In this document: positions 1-10,783 of the stretch, piece by piece | Position numbering within the stretch: position 1 is the first letter of the stretch | Layout: the number at the start of each line of letters is the position of its first letter | Source of the DNA: Sinohyriopsis cumingii | Lineage: Eukaryota; Mollusca; Bivalvia; Unionida; Unionidae | NCBI GenBank assembly: GCA_028554795.2 | Contig: CM068838.1 | Location: forward strand, 92,152,974 to 92,216,973 | Direction of reading: 5' to 3' | Length of the DNA stretch: 64,000 bases | Notes under the pieces: generated by a model | What the model was told of the DNA's origin: nothing | The model's input: the letters and a program-made list of their open reading frames with translations, nothing else | Database searches by the model: none | Program-made: the position numbers and the translations under genes

Positions 1-1085
1 AAAGTGTCCCCATCACATGTATACACAAATATGCTGTTGTAAACAGTGTCCCCCTCACATGTATGCATATTGATGCTGTAATAAAGTGTCCCCATCACAT
101 GTATGCATATCAATGCTGTTTTAAAGTGTCCCCATCAAATTTATGCACATTGATGCTGTCATAGTGTCCCCATCACATGTATACACACAGATGTTGTTGT
201 AAACAGTGTCCCCATCACATGTATGCATATCGATGCTGTCATAAAGTTGCCCCATCACATGTATACACAAATATGCTGTTGTAAACAGTGTCCCCCTCAC
301 ATGTATGCATATTGATGCTGTAATAAAGTGTCCCCATCACATGTATGCATATCAATGCTGTTGTAAAGTGTCCCCATCAAATTTATGCACATTGATGCTG
401 TCATAGTGTCCCCATCACATGTATACACACAGATGTTGTTGTAAACAGTGTCCCCATCACATGTATGCATATCGATGCTGTCATAAAGTTGCCCCATCAC
501 ATGTATACACAAATATGCTGTTGTAAACAGTGTCCCCCTCACATGTATGCATATTGATGCTGTAATAAAGTGTCCCCATCACATGTATGCATATCAATGC
601 TGTTGTAAAGTGTCCCCATCAAATTTATGCACATTGATGCTGTCATAGTGTCCCCATCACATGTATACACACAGATGCTGTTGTAAACAGTGTCCCCATC
701 ACATGTATGCATATCGATGCTGTCATAAAGTGTCTGCATTACATGTATGCATATCAATGCTGTTGTAAAGTGTCCCCATCACATTTATGCATATTGATGC
801 TGTTGTGAAATGTCCCCATCACATGCATGCATACTGATGCTGTCATAAAGTGTTCCCATCATATATATACACACAAATGATGTTGTAAACAGTTTTCCCT
901 TGACATGTATGCATATAAATGCTGTCATAAAGTGTCCCCATCACATTTATGCACATCAATGCTGTTGTAAAGTGTCCCCATCACATGTATGCATATCAAT
1001 GCTGTTGTGAAATGTCTCCATCATATGCATGCATACTGATGCTGTCATAAAGTGTTCCCATCACATGTATGCACATAGATGCATA
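1..1085. repeat. 40-bp minisatellite, 242-bp higher-order repeat, cut by window edge
   Basis: Unit about 40 bp, core gtgtccccatcacatgtatg. Positions 1-740 are three near-identical 242-bp blocks of six units each (marker atacacaaatatgctg at 21, 263 and 505); copies to the right are more diverged. The array continues beyond position 1. Confidence 0.95.
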
Positions 1086-1476
1086 TTGACATTTGTGTGT
1101 ACTATGTGAAGTACACTAGCTGTCAAAGGTATAAAAAAATATAAAAAGAAAAAAATACAACTAGGAGAAGGTTAAACCAGGTTGCAAATTGATTATTTCA
1201 TGTGCTCCCAACTTGTGTCAATAGTTTTACATAATAAAATATTATTGTATTCCCTATGTTATATTTGTCGGTATTGCAATATAGAGGCAGCAGTACACAT
1301 TGTATCACACCAAACAATAATGCCAATATGTATCAATGTATCATTATAATTTTAAATGGTACATACCTCATTCAGCAGCATCTGATTCTGAATATTAAGC
1401 AATACGCAAAGAAACAGCTGAAAAGGAAAATAAAAACAATTTATATTTTCCTGCAGGTCATATATCTCAATTTTTG

Positions 1477-1720
1477 TAAACATTGTTGCAAACTGTATAC
1501 CACATATACCCACTTAAAAGTTGTTGTTAACTATATACCACATATGCCCAATGAATAGTTGTTGTAAACCATATACAACATATACCCACTTAAAAGTTGT
1601 TGTTAACTATATACCACACATGCCCAGTTAATAGTTGTTGTAAACCATATAGAACATATACCCCCTTAAAAGTTGCTGTTAAAAGTTGTTGTAAACTATA
1701 TACAACATGTACTAACTTAA
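1477..1720. repeat. 38-bp minisatellite
   Basis: About six copies with core agttgttgtaaaccatatac, alternating cccacttaaa and cccaatgaat ends. Confidence 0.85.
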
Positions 1721-2264
1721 ATGTTGAGTCCATCTGCAAAGAACACAGACCCTGATCTACCATAGAATAGTGCACTGGCAGAGTAGTGTCTATGCTGTTT
1801 GTTCTACTGACTTTTCCTAACAAAGCACACAGACTTAGATTTACCAATGCATCATGTGATGGATGATCTTAGTCTGTGCAGTTTGCAGTTGGACTCAACT
1901 TATAAGTGAGTTAATGTGGTATATCTTCACAGAACATTGATAATGCAATGCATGAAACTGACCTAACCATTGAAGTTAACCACAGTGTGGCAGACAGTTG
2001 GCTGGATGGATAAGGATAGCAGTACCAATCTTAATGGCATAATCATGTGGCATAAAAAAAATGACAAAACTTCATCGAGTATGAATTACTATTGTAATGG
2101 CCTGCCAATCATTTCCTACTTCAAATAAAATGCACTAAATAACTTAAAAGGAATTTACTAAATACACACTCACAATCTAAAATTAATTTTACTAATAGCA
2201 TTTCTAAATATTTCCAAGTCTAAACTACACAATGAACTGAATTTTTTAAAAGAAAACATTAGAT

Positions 2265-2400
2265 TTTCATCCAATCATATTAAAGTTTACTAAACAATTA
2301 AAGTTTTCATCCAATCACATTAAAGTTTTCCTTGAATCACATTCAAGTTGTCATCCAATCACATTGAAATTTTCATCCAATCACATTAAAGTTTTCTGAA
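2265..2400. repeat. short AT-rich repeat, 22-28 bp
   Basis: Five degenerate copies of catccaatcacattaaagtt. Confidence 0.75.
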
Positions 2401-3482
2401 TGTAATGAGGATGTTCCTTTATTATTAAGGGCTGGTCTTGGTATATTTTTTAAAATTTAGTATTTTACTCACTTTCATGGAGAAACTGCCTTTAGTTGGG
2501 TCTAGAAATGCAGTGCATCAATATATACAAACAGAGTACTTTTCCATGTGACTTTTTCTAAACTATTGATTATGAATGGTGACAAGCAATCATCTCTTGA
2601 TATCATACATTTTTCTTTACCTAATGCAAATACTGAATATTTCTGAATAATGCATTTTCTGCTCTGATAAAGTCACAAAATTACGTTACACAAATATATT
2701 TTTTCTCAGCACCCGTTTGAAATTGATAATTAGCAACATGATGTTCAATATATTGCTGCAGAATGTTCAGAATAATCAAGTTTGAAAATAGGTAGCAGTG
2801 ACATTAATCTATGAGATCAAGTTATTGCAAGGACTCAGATAATATGGTCAATGAATCTCTCAATACACAAGTTAGTCAAACAGGGGTGATAACTCTGTAA
2901 AATATTGATATTACTAGAAGTGTGGCTGTGCACAGGGTATGATATCCTACATCTGTTAGGTACATTAGGACCAATAAACATCCCATCTCCCAATCCACAA
3001 ACCCAATGTCTTACCTGTGTTCACAGGCTTGCCATTATAACCACTGTTACTGCGCAGAAAAGTTACTACTATATTGCATAATGCTCATGGAAGTGAAACA
3101 AAAACCTACTGAATCCACTGTACCATTGTATATGGGTCATTGATACCTATATAAAATGTAAGGATGCTCTACTCAATGGAATGCATCCCCTCAAACAAGT
3201 TTCATGACTATGGTATGATCATAGATGTAGTCATAATCAGATAAGTTGACCTATGAGTTTAGCATTATATATGATCACATCTATATGACTACAGATTCAT
3301 AAAACCAAACAACCTGAAAAGTTTATCCCACCTGCCTTACAAATAAAGGCATAATAACACTGCAAACCTAATTTAGCCTAAATTGTGCATCTCTCTGCTG
3401 ATGAAATGCAAAAATCGCAACAGTCAACCGATAAAACAAGTTTACATAATCCAAGGTCCACAAACAATATACTGTGACTTAC

Positions 3483-3578
3483 ATCAGCTATAACCTTGAG
3501 GGACTGTATGTAATGTAGTTCTGTCTGTAACAGTTCCCAAATGGCCTCCTGCTGGTCATGCTGCCGTTTAGTCAGGGC
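3483..3578 (-). CDS. PLEKHG5-like: PLEKHG5-like RhoGEF, exon starting the DH domain
   Basis: Seen: a 96-bp minus-strand exon with a pyrimidine-rich acceptor ending TTTCAG just above 3578 and a GTAAGT donor just below 3483. It is 32 codons, phase 0 at both ends, and includes LTKRQHDQQEAIWELLQTEL followed by HYIQSLKVIAD. Known: DH domains open with a helix of the form QQEAIWELLxTExxYIxxLxVI. Of the RhoGEFs I can recall, human PLEKHG5 (Syx/Tech), with [29 protein letters not shown], is by far the closest. PLEKHG5 activates RhoA-type GTPases at membranes and junctions. Odd: the next family segment (the FLCCLLNLQESG-type helix) is not found downstream, so following exons probably lie left of position 1. 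The 5.5-kb intron before this exon holds two minisatellites and a LINE fragment. The family call is confident; the symbol is by similarity only. Confidence 0.88.
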
Positions 3579-4689
3579 CTGAAATGTACAGACACACAAC
3601 TTTTGAAAATATGAAACCTAGGAAGTAGATAAAATTAAGGAAAATGTTACTGAGTGAACAGATAATAAATAAGAGTGAAATTTGTTAAATTAAAAAATGA
3701 ACTATACCCAAATTTTGTCAAATCTCAACAAATGCCAGGAGTGACTATTTATATCAAAGATTGGGCTGTTTAACATAATGCATGCAAGGAAACACTTACT
3801 GTATTTATGGAGTCCATTATTAACTAAGATGAAAGTCACATTCTCTATGCAAGGAACAATAGGTGAAACAATGTACGATTTTGCCAAACATCTGCCAAGT
3901 GGAAGAATGGAATCATCACCGTTACCACAAAAGCGTGGCATTGGTGGTATTTTATCACCTTATTTCACATATGTCTTTAAGTTGGTTTCTCATGCACAAT
4001 ATAGTTGGAGTCTTGTGCACAAATGCTACTTGGTAAGTTCTGAACTCTCTCATCAAAAATAGGTCAGTGTGACCTATATGCATGCTACAGTAATTCTGGT
4101 TCAGGCTTATATTCAAGTCAGTATCTAGTTCACTGCTGATCACAGGGTAATACAACTCTGAATATGTCTTTTGGAGTACATTTGTCTTTGACCTATTAAA
4201 ACTAAGTTACTGTGATCTAAATGTTGTACTTCAAAAGCTTAAGTATGTTTCCTGTTTAAATCAGTGGGTAGAGATTTTGTGTGGTACAAATGAGAAGGAG
4301 GGGTTGGTTGGCAATGAACAAAGGAACCTTAGAGTGTAAATAATTCAAACTCACACTGGAGGGGAAGTAAACCTAGAAGAAAACTTGTACAAAAAGTTAG
4401 TCTAGTTCTCACAGTAGTATCTTTAAAATCTGGAGGAAGTTTAAAAAACTGGCATGCATAACATTTGAACAGCATTACCTTAGCTAAGCGATATGTTAAT
4501 CTGATTGATGGAGTCTTGGCAAAGGCCAGGCGGTTTGATGTAATCATTACATTATAACAGAAATTCTTTGTAAGCCTACATTATCTGGTATTAATCTAAA
4601 GTATACTTTTGACACGTGAGTCACCATAAATTTAAAGGGTCACAGAGAATGTCACTCATTTAGTTGATAGTCTGTTCTTTAGAATAAAA
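3579..4689. other. intron, no host exon seen
   Basis: Holds the LINE scrap. A minus stretch around 4480-4547 (SNRLAFAKTPSIRLTYRLAK, followed by GTAATG) looks mildly coding, but the confident exons on either side join directly, so it is not needed. Confidence 0.5.
3865..3975 (+). mobile_element. short LINE RT scrap, same family as 7075-8137
   Basis: The stretch tctgccaagtggaagaatgg then aatcatcaccgttaccacaa parallels cctgccaagtggaaaactgg then aatcattgcccagttaccat at 8010-8050. It therefore looks like a second degenerate copy of the segment at the start of RT. The overlapping 94-codon ORF is best explained by this and not by a host gene. Confidence 0.4.
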
Positions 4690-5660
4690 TTAATATAGTA
4701 ATTATTTGACTAAGAGTCAAGGTAATAAACAAAGTAATATAGTAATTATCTGACTAAGAGTCAAGATAATAAACAAAGTAATATAGTAATAATATGACTA
4801 AAAGTCAAGGTATTAAACAAAGTAATATAGTAATTTTTTTTTACTAAGAGTCAAGGTAATAAACAAAGTAATATAGTAATTATTTGACTAAGAGTCGAGG
4901 TATTAAACAAAGTAATATAGTAATTATTTGACTAAGAGTCGAGGTAATAAACAAAGTAATATAGTAATTATTTGACTAAGAGTCAAGGTAATAAACAAAG
5001 TAATATAGTAATTATTTGACTAAGAGTCAAGGTAATAAACAAAGTAATATAGTAATTATTTGACTAAAAGTCGAGGTATTAAACAAAGTAATATAGTAAT
5101 TATTTGACTAAGAGTCGAGGTAATAAACAAAGTAATATAGCAATTATTTGACTAAAAGTCAAGGTATTAAACAAAGTAATATAGTAATTATTTGACTAAG
5201 AGTCGAGGTAATAAACAAAGTAATATAGTAATTATTTGACTAAGAGTCAAGGTAATAAACAAAGTAATATAGTAATTATTTGACTAAGAGTCAAGGTAAT
5301 AAACAAAGTAATATAGTAATTATTTGACTAAAAGTCGAGGTATTAAACAAAGTAATATAGTAATTATTTGACTAAGAGTCGAGGTAATAAACAAAGTAAT
5401 ATAGTAATTATTTGACTAAAAGTCAAGGTATTAAACAAAGTAATATAGTAATTATTTGACTAAGAGTCAAGGTAATAAACAAAGTAATATAGTAATTATT
5501 TGACTAAGAGTCAAGGTAATAAACAAAGTAATATATTAATTATTTGACTAAGAGTCGAGGTAATAAACAAAGTAATATAGTAATTATTTGACTAAGAGTC
5601 GAGGTAATACACAAAGTAATATAGTAATTATTTGATTAAGAGTCGAGGTAATAAACAAAA
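4690..5660. repeat. 44-bp minisatellite
   Basis: About 22 copies. The unit contains aaagtaatatagtaattatt then tgactaagagtcaaggtaat. The TGACTAA core is one base from an AP-1 site. A block pattern of aag/aaa and caa/cga variants repeats along the array. Confidence 0.95.
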
Positions 5661-5875
5661 TTGTCATTTAAAATGAAGAATAATATGAGCTTTCCAAGAA
5701 ATCTTTTGCAATGGTGAAATAAAATCTAAATGTTAGGATCTATTAAATTGGCATTTGTGTATAAGTTTGAAGCATCTGGAAACAATTCTGGTGCTTCTGA
5801 TCCATAACACATCTGTTTAAAAACTGGGGCTCTTAGTCAACTCCAAATGGCTGTACTAACTACCATTACAACATT

Positions 5876-7045
5876 GAGGATGTGTAGCCTTGGTCATAAT
5901 GAAACAACAGAGCAACACACTTCTGCAATGGAAACCCATCAAAGATGTGTACTGGCTTGGTCATAATGAAACAACAGAGCAACACACTTCTGCAATGGAA
6001 ACCCATCAAAGATGTGTACTGGCTTGGCCATAATGAAACAACAGAGCAACACACTTCTGCAATGGAAACCCATCAAAGATGTGTACTGGCTTGGTCATAA
6101 TGAAACAACAGAGCAACACACTTCTGCAATGGAAACCCATCAAAGATGTGTACTGGCTTGGTCATAATGAAACAACAGAGCAACACACTTCTGAAATGGA
6201 AACCCATCAAAGATGTGTACTGGCTTGGTCATAATGAAACAACAGAGCAACACACTTCTGCAATGGAAACCCATCAATGATGTGTACTGGCTTGGTCATA
6301 ATGAAACAACAGAGCAACACACTTCTGCAGTGGAAACCCATCAATGATGTGTACTGGCTTGGTCATAATGAAACAACAGAGCAACACACAATGGAAACCC
6401 ATCGATGATGTGTACTGGCTTGGTCATAATGAAACAACAGAGCAACACACAATGGAAACCCATCGATGATGTGTACTGGCTTGGTCATAATGAAACGACA
6501 GAGCAACACACTTCTGAAATGGAAACCCATCAATGATGTGTACTGGCTTGATCATAATGAAACAACAGAGCAACACACAATGGAAACCCATCGATGATGT
6601 GTACTGGCTTGGTCATAATGAAACAACAGAGCAACACACAATGGAAACCCATCGATGATGTGTACTGGTTTGGTCATAATGAAACGACAGAGCAACACAC
6701 ACAATGGAAACCCATCGATGATGTGTACTGGTTTGGTCATAATGAAACGACAGAGCAACACACTTCTGAAATGGAAACCCATCAATGATGTGTACTGGCT
6801 TGGTCATAATGAAACTACAGAGCAACACACAATGGAAACCCATCGATGATGTGTACTGGCTTGGTCATAATGAAACAACAGAGCAACACACTTCTGCAAT
6901 GGAAACCCATCAATGATGTGTACTGGCTTGGTCATAATGAAACAACAGAGCAACACACTTCTGCAATGGAAACCCATCGATGATGTGTACTGGCTTGGTC
7001 ATAATGAAACAACAGAGCAACACACAATGGAAACCCATCGATGAA
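5876..7045. repeat. 67-bp minisatellite with 59-60-bp variants
   Basis: About 18 copies, core ggtcataatgaaacaacaga. Shorter units lack the ttctgca segment. It lies in the intron between the two confident PLEKHG5-like exons. Confidence 0.95.
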
Positions 7046-7074
7046 TAAATGATGAATGCCAGTTTTAACTAAAA

Positions 7075-8137
7075 TCTGTCTAAGATGCTAATCTTCACCC
7101 GAAATGTCCCACAGAAGATGCTGATGACAAGGAGAAAAAAGACCTCCATTACAGCCTGTACTTGGCTGTTAAAGCAACACTAAGGCATCACCTATTACTC
7201 ATTGTTGGAGATTTTCACTTGCAACTGGCAAGACAGAATTCTAGAAAAATCATGTGTTGATCAGTGGCAAGTGGAGACACTCCCTGGTAAAATTTAGGGA
7301 ACGATCACATTCAGTTGGTAGCCATGCTTGCCCAAAAACTGAGAAAGAACAAATGGAGCAAAAGAAATAAATTTTAACATTGTCAAACTAGAAGATCCCA
7401 GTATCAACCCAACGCTTAAAAAAAGAGGTCTATTGCACAATCAATGTAAATGACTATATATTCCTTCAACACAATCAAGACAGAATTCTGAGAGCAGGTT
7501 TTTAGCTAAAGGAAAACACAGAGAAAAAGATATCCGAGTCAACCTGGAATTCCATTGAGGAAAGAAAATAGAGTAAGAAATGCCTACTAGAGACAAAGTC
7601 ACCCAGGCTCAAAGACAGGATTTACCAAGAGTATACTTTCAAGGACAGAATAGTGAAAAACAGCTAGAGGTGCCATCGGCATTTCAATGAGCAGCTCAGT
7701 GAAGAAGTAATACTAGCAGCAGAGAGACAGGACATGAAGACTCTGTCCAAAATAACAAATAAACATAAAGGAGGCTATGCAGCAGGTCAGAAGGGTGCAG
7801 CTTGGGACAGTCTCTTTGATGAGTGGGAGTACATGATGGCAAGATGGAAGGGCAAAACTTTCAAAAGGCACTGAACAAAACACTGAATCCATCAAAGCCT
7901 GTAAAAAAAGCGAAACCTGGTGAGGACAGCATCTGACCAAAAAGGATTAAGTCAGAAGATACAGTAGATCCTCTGAGAAATATTTCAAAAAATATGGGGG
8001 AGCTATGAAATCCTGCCAAGTGGAAAACTGGAATCATTGCCCAGTTACCATAAAAGGGTGACCTCGAGGACAATAATCTAGAGAGGCATCATCCCACTAT
8101 TTTTAATCAAATTTCAAGAGTTTTAAATGTAAGAAAG
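7075..8137 (+). mobile_element. RTE-like LINE fragment (endonuclease end and start of RT)
   Basis: Conceptual reading in shifting frames shows LINE landmarks in order: an endonuclease-type motif IVGDFHLQLARQN near 7200, a DHIQLVAML...KLRKNK stretch near 7300, an EDPSIN-type segment near 7390, the linker KALNKTLNPSKPVKKAKPGE near 7860, and the start of RT, KWKTGIIAQLP followed by KGDLEDNN, near 8020-8065. In RTE/CFDP2-like LINEs these read VMGDFNAQVG, DHxLVxAxxRLKL and W..GLIVKLPKKGDLSxCNN. It is broken by many frameshifts and stops and truncated in the RT. Old fossil with no activity expected. Confidence 0.7.
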
Positions 8138-8147
8138 TTAGCTACCG

Positions 8148-8262
8148 TATTTTCCGTCCTACAAGTCGATGCGGAGTATAAGTCGAATTGACCAATTTTG
8201 TAAATTTTCCATCCTTCGTCCATATATAAGTCGATTCGGAGTATAAGACGAGGCCAGGTCAA
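8148..8262. mobile_element. one end of a 'ccgtattttccg...tataagtcg' repeat
   Basis: Starts taccgtattttccgtcctac and contains aagtcgatgcggagtataag and aagtcgattcggagtataag 64 bp apart. Terminal sequences of this style occur in widespread non-autonomous DNA elements. The matching opposite end was not found. Confidence 0.4.
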
Positions 8263-8410
8263 TAACTTGGCTTTGTATTTTATACTAGTAACTAATAGGG
8301 AAAAAAAGCATCAGTTTTTTTGCAATTCTATTCAACTTTGCTACAACCTTCAGCCAACTATGAAGGCAATTTTACTTAAGATTTTACTGACAACTGACAA
8401 GTACATTTAA

Positions 8411-8446
8411 ACATTCAATGAATTGAGGTTGGCCTACCTGCAGTAC
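8411..8446 (-). repeat. third partial fragment of the linker exon
   Basis: The minus strand reads CTGCAGGTAGGCCAACCTCA and then ATTCATTGAATG, matching the exon block CTGCAGATAGGACAACCTCA followed by GTTTAATGAG. It lies directly downstream of the retained donor of the second copy, so the duplication was at least partly triplicated. Confidence 0.55.
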
Positions 8447-8516
8447 CAATATAAAGGACCACAATATAGATTTATGTAGATGAATTACTTACAGATGCAT
8501 TTACCACAGGACAACT

Positions 8517-8722
8517 GTAGTGAAGTAAGGCTCTATAGTGAATTAAGGCTCTATATTGCAGTGAGGCTCTATAGTGAAGTGAGATTCTAGAGTGAAGTGA
8601 GGCTCTACAGTGAAGTGAGGTTCTATATTGCAGTGAGGCTCTATAGTGAAGTGAGGTTCTATAGTGAAGTGAGGCTCTATAGTGAAGTGAGGTTCCATTG
8701 TGAAGTGAGGGTCTATAGTAAA
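8517..8722 (-). repeat. 18-bp in-frame minisatellite grown from exon sequence
   Basis: About eleven copies of an 18-bp unit, plus strand ctatagtgaagtgaggtt. On the minus strand it reads Thr-Ile-Glu-Pro-His-Phe over and over, with variants such as CNIEPH and TVEPHF. The unit matches the exon segment TCTATTGAACCTCACTGG of 9116-9274 and lies at the corresponding place inside the duplicated exon copy. Confidence 0.8.
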
Positions 8723-8732
8723 GATCCCTTCA

Positions 8733-9000
8733 ATGAACTGAGGTTGTTGTTGTAGGGTTTAATGCCATTTTTCAGCACACGATAGGCTATACATGGCAGC
8801 CAGTATAAATGGTGGAGGAAGAACCCAGGAAAACCCCAGAAAGAACCACCAACACACGAGAAGCTATGGGCAAGCTCTGTCATGTACCTACACTGGTCAA
8901 GCCCGAGACTTGAACTCACGCAGACAGAGGTGAGACAGCAGTGATCCGTAACAGTGAGTGCTTTAGACCACTCAGCCACTCAGGGCCACATGAACTGAGG
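8733..9000 (-). mobile_element. SINE family B, full length, with TSD
   Basis: On the minus strand it starts GGCCCTGAGTGGCTGAGTGG, a tRNA-Ser/Leu-type head with a long variable-arm stretch and B box GAGTTCAAGTCTC. It ends GCATTAAACCCTACAACAACAACC, a CAA-type tail. The TSD atgaactgagg (11 bp) flanks 8744-8989. It is inserted into the duplicated PLEKHG5-like exon copy. Confidence 0.9.
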
Positions 9001-9115
9001 AGATAATATCTGCAGTAGATATGTTAAGGGGGAGGAGAAAGAAAGTAACCCTAAAGCTAAAATGAAGATGCTCTTGTTGCATTTGAGAGAAGAGTAAAGA
9101 AAATATTTTACTTAC

Positions 9116-9274
9116 AGATGCATTGTCAACTAAGGAGCTCCAGTGAGGTTCAATAGAGAATACCTCCTCATTAAACTGAGGTTGTCCTATCTGCAGCAAG
9201 GATGGGGGAGATGGCAGACCATTCATACTGTAGCCATTTAAGATTTCACTCAACTGCTCCTGTTTCTCCTTGTC
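9116..9274 (-). CDS. PLEKHG5-like: PLEKHG5-like RhoGEF, linker exon before the DH domain
   Basis: Seen: a 159-bp, 53-codon minus-strand exon with acceptor TTTCTTATTTCAG and donor GTAAGT, phase 0 at both ends. It begins DKEKQEQLSEILNGYSMNGL, continues PSPPSLLQIGQPQFNEE and ends HWSSLVDNAS. Known: just before its DH domain human PLEKHG5 has [22 protein letters not shown], then an acidic stretch and [21 protein letters not shown]. The pattern D-K-x-E-Q-L...Y-S-x-x-G-L-P...W-x-x-L-[IV]-D is kept. Joining this exon to 3578-3483 gives ...LVDNAS|ALTKRQ... with no frame change and no gap in the family match. Mollusc-specific differences are a shorter acidic stretch and more Gln/Pro. A decayed tandem copy of this exon lies directly downstream. 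Confidence 0.87.
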
Positions 9275-9414
9275 CTGAAATAAGAAATGAACAACATTAA
9301 AGTCAATTACATTATACTTTTTATAGTGGAACTGCCACTGTATTTACTGGAAAATTAAGGTGCAAAAAACCTTATATTATGTTCCATCTGTGATTCCAGA
9401 TTTGATGGCATGTA

Positions 9415-9690
9415 CCAGTAAAGTTGTTGTACAATGTAAAGTCATGTACAAATTTGTTATACAATGTAAAATTGTGTACAAAGCTGTTGAAAATTGTTGT
9501 ACAATCAATGTAAAAAGCATGAACTTAGTGATGTTGTTAAATATCAATGCAAAATCCTTAAATGAAGCTGTACTTAATGTACAACCTTCATACAAATTTT
9601 ACACAAGGAATATTAATTAGTCTTAAAATGCTGTAATTTGTTGTACAATTAATGTAAAATCTTGCACAAAGTTGTTGTAAAGTCATCCAA
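9415..9690. repeat. degenerate repeat of about 30 bp
   Basis: Diverged copies of aagttgttgtacaatgtaaa with caatcaatgtaaaa variants. Confidence 0.6.
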
Positions 9691-9789
9691 ACTATAGACA
9701 TTTATCAAACCTCTTATATCATTAATTAAGTCAATTCTTTGACTCATATTTATCAGGGATAGCAGTTTAGAGCAAATTCAATATTACAG

Positions 9790-9960
9790 TAAAACCTTTC
9801 TTGAGAGACCACTGCTATGAGAGACCAAATATTTTGAGAGACCAGAATCTCTGTGCACAGATTTATTGATTATATAGTGTTGTGACCTGTTATGAGAGAC
9901 CACCTGTCTTGAAATACCATTATTTTTTGGCAGAAAGGGTGGTCATTCAATACAGGTGCA
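9790..9960 (+). repeat. 'gagagaccacctgtctt' dispersed repeat
   Basis: Contains cttgagagaccactgctatg and gttatgagagaccacctgtc. The same theme fills 30.3-31.0 kb. The local 84-codon ORF (MTCYERPPVL...) is this repeat. Confidence 0.65.
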
Positions 9961-10558
9961 TGACAAGACAGAGTTCCAAGATCCCTAATTTGAATAATAT
10001 TTCTTATATCTTGTACCTTGCAGGACAAAATATCCAGACAAAAATGATTACCATCCTCGAAAATAAAAGGCTAATTTTCATCCTTAGTAACCATAAACAA
10101 TTTTACGCTGCAGTGTTCTACCACTCCTTAGGTTAATACAAGCGTTGTGTCTCTTTTCAAAGTCAGCATTCAGTATGTTTTCAATACTTTAACACTAGAT
10201 TTAGTTACTATCTAAAAGAAATACTGCCTGGAATATTCTAGATGGTTGCCATCTCAAAACGGTGTTACTGAAGTAAAGGCCATCACCCCATGTACAGGAT
10301 CAGCTTTTATAATCAGGTGCATTTCCTTTTATGCTTTTTTAATACCTTGGTACTGATGGTCATTTAAAGATGACATTACAACTTGTAGCAGTGACTCTTA
10401 TATTTTTTCAACAAGTCAGATCTCAAATTAATTGTTAAGCTGACGTTATTCATTTAATAAATTCATTCACTATGTATAATTTATCTTTCCTTTAATTCTA
10501 AATTGTGTCTGTTCATTTCATTGTCAAGGAACTGTACATGAAATAACTCTATGGTACA

Positions 10559-10783
10559 AGCTGCTCTGGTGGTTTATGTGGTTATAGCATCTGCCTTGGA
10601 TACGGAAGGTCGTGGGTTCAGGATTATAAATGTGACTCAGTGGGACATGATGCTACATGTCTGCAGCATGATGCCACAGTGCTAGACATCACTATAAACT
10701 GTCACACCACAGATATCATATCAATATGACTGGAAAATTGTTATAGATACATTACAAATCACACACACACACACGCTAACATG
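10559..10783 (+). mobile_element. SINE family A with internal deletion
   Basis: The head (gtggttatagcatctgcctt, B box gggttcaggat) jumps directly to the 'atgtgactcagtgggacatgatg' middle, missing roughly 105 bp found in the other copies. The tail is a short CA run. A possible TSD atggtaca lies at 10551-10558 and 10784-10791. Confidence 0.78.

Larger units (their letters stand above)
1086..3482. other. no exon seen (minor repeats listed apart)
   Basis: AT-rich sequence, probably intron of the PLEKHG5-like gene. I looked on the minus strand for the next DH segment and did not find it. The 100-codon plus ORF at 1256 has no coding character. Confidence 0.5.
8493..9015 (-). pseudogene. decayed tandem copy of the PLEKHG5-like linker exon
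   Basis: Read on the minus strand, the blocks match the linker exon in order. They are CTGCAGATATTATCTCCTCA (exon: CTGCAGATAGGACAACCTCA) near 9015-8996; CCTCAGTTCATTGAAGGGAT near 8742-8723; the ATAGAACCTCACTTC theme (exon ATTGAACCTCACTGG) repeated about 11 times; then AAATGCATCT followed by a perfect GTAAGT donor at 8492. The exon end and donor are thus retained. Breaks: a SINE sits inside (8744-8989), and in-frame stops are present (a TAA inside the repeat and another just before the donor). It is probably not used as coding sequence, though the donor and an upstream CTGCAG behind a pyrimidine-rich stretch could still be seen by the spliceosome. A further short fragment of the same exon lies at 8411-8446. 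Confidence 0.68.

Noticed and set aside
1-1085. Telomeric or subtelomeric array
   Set aside because: No TTAGGG-type repeat; the 40-bp unit is an ordinary minisatellite.
4480-4547. Possible minus exon SNRLAFAKTPSIRLTYRLAK before GTAATG
   Set aside because: The flanking confident exons join directly in phase and in family alignment, so no exon is expected; no matching acceptor.
8900-8989. tRNA-Leu/Ser gene on the minus strand
   Set aside because: Head of SINE family B, with TSD and CAA tail.
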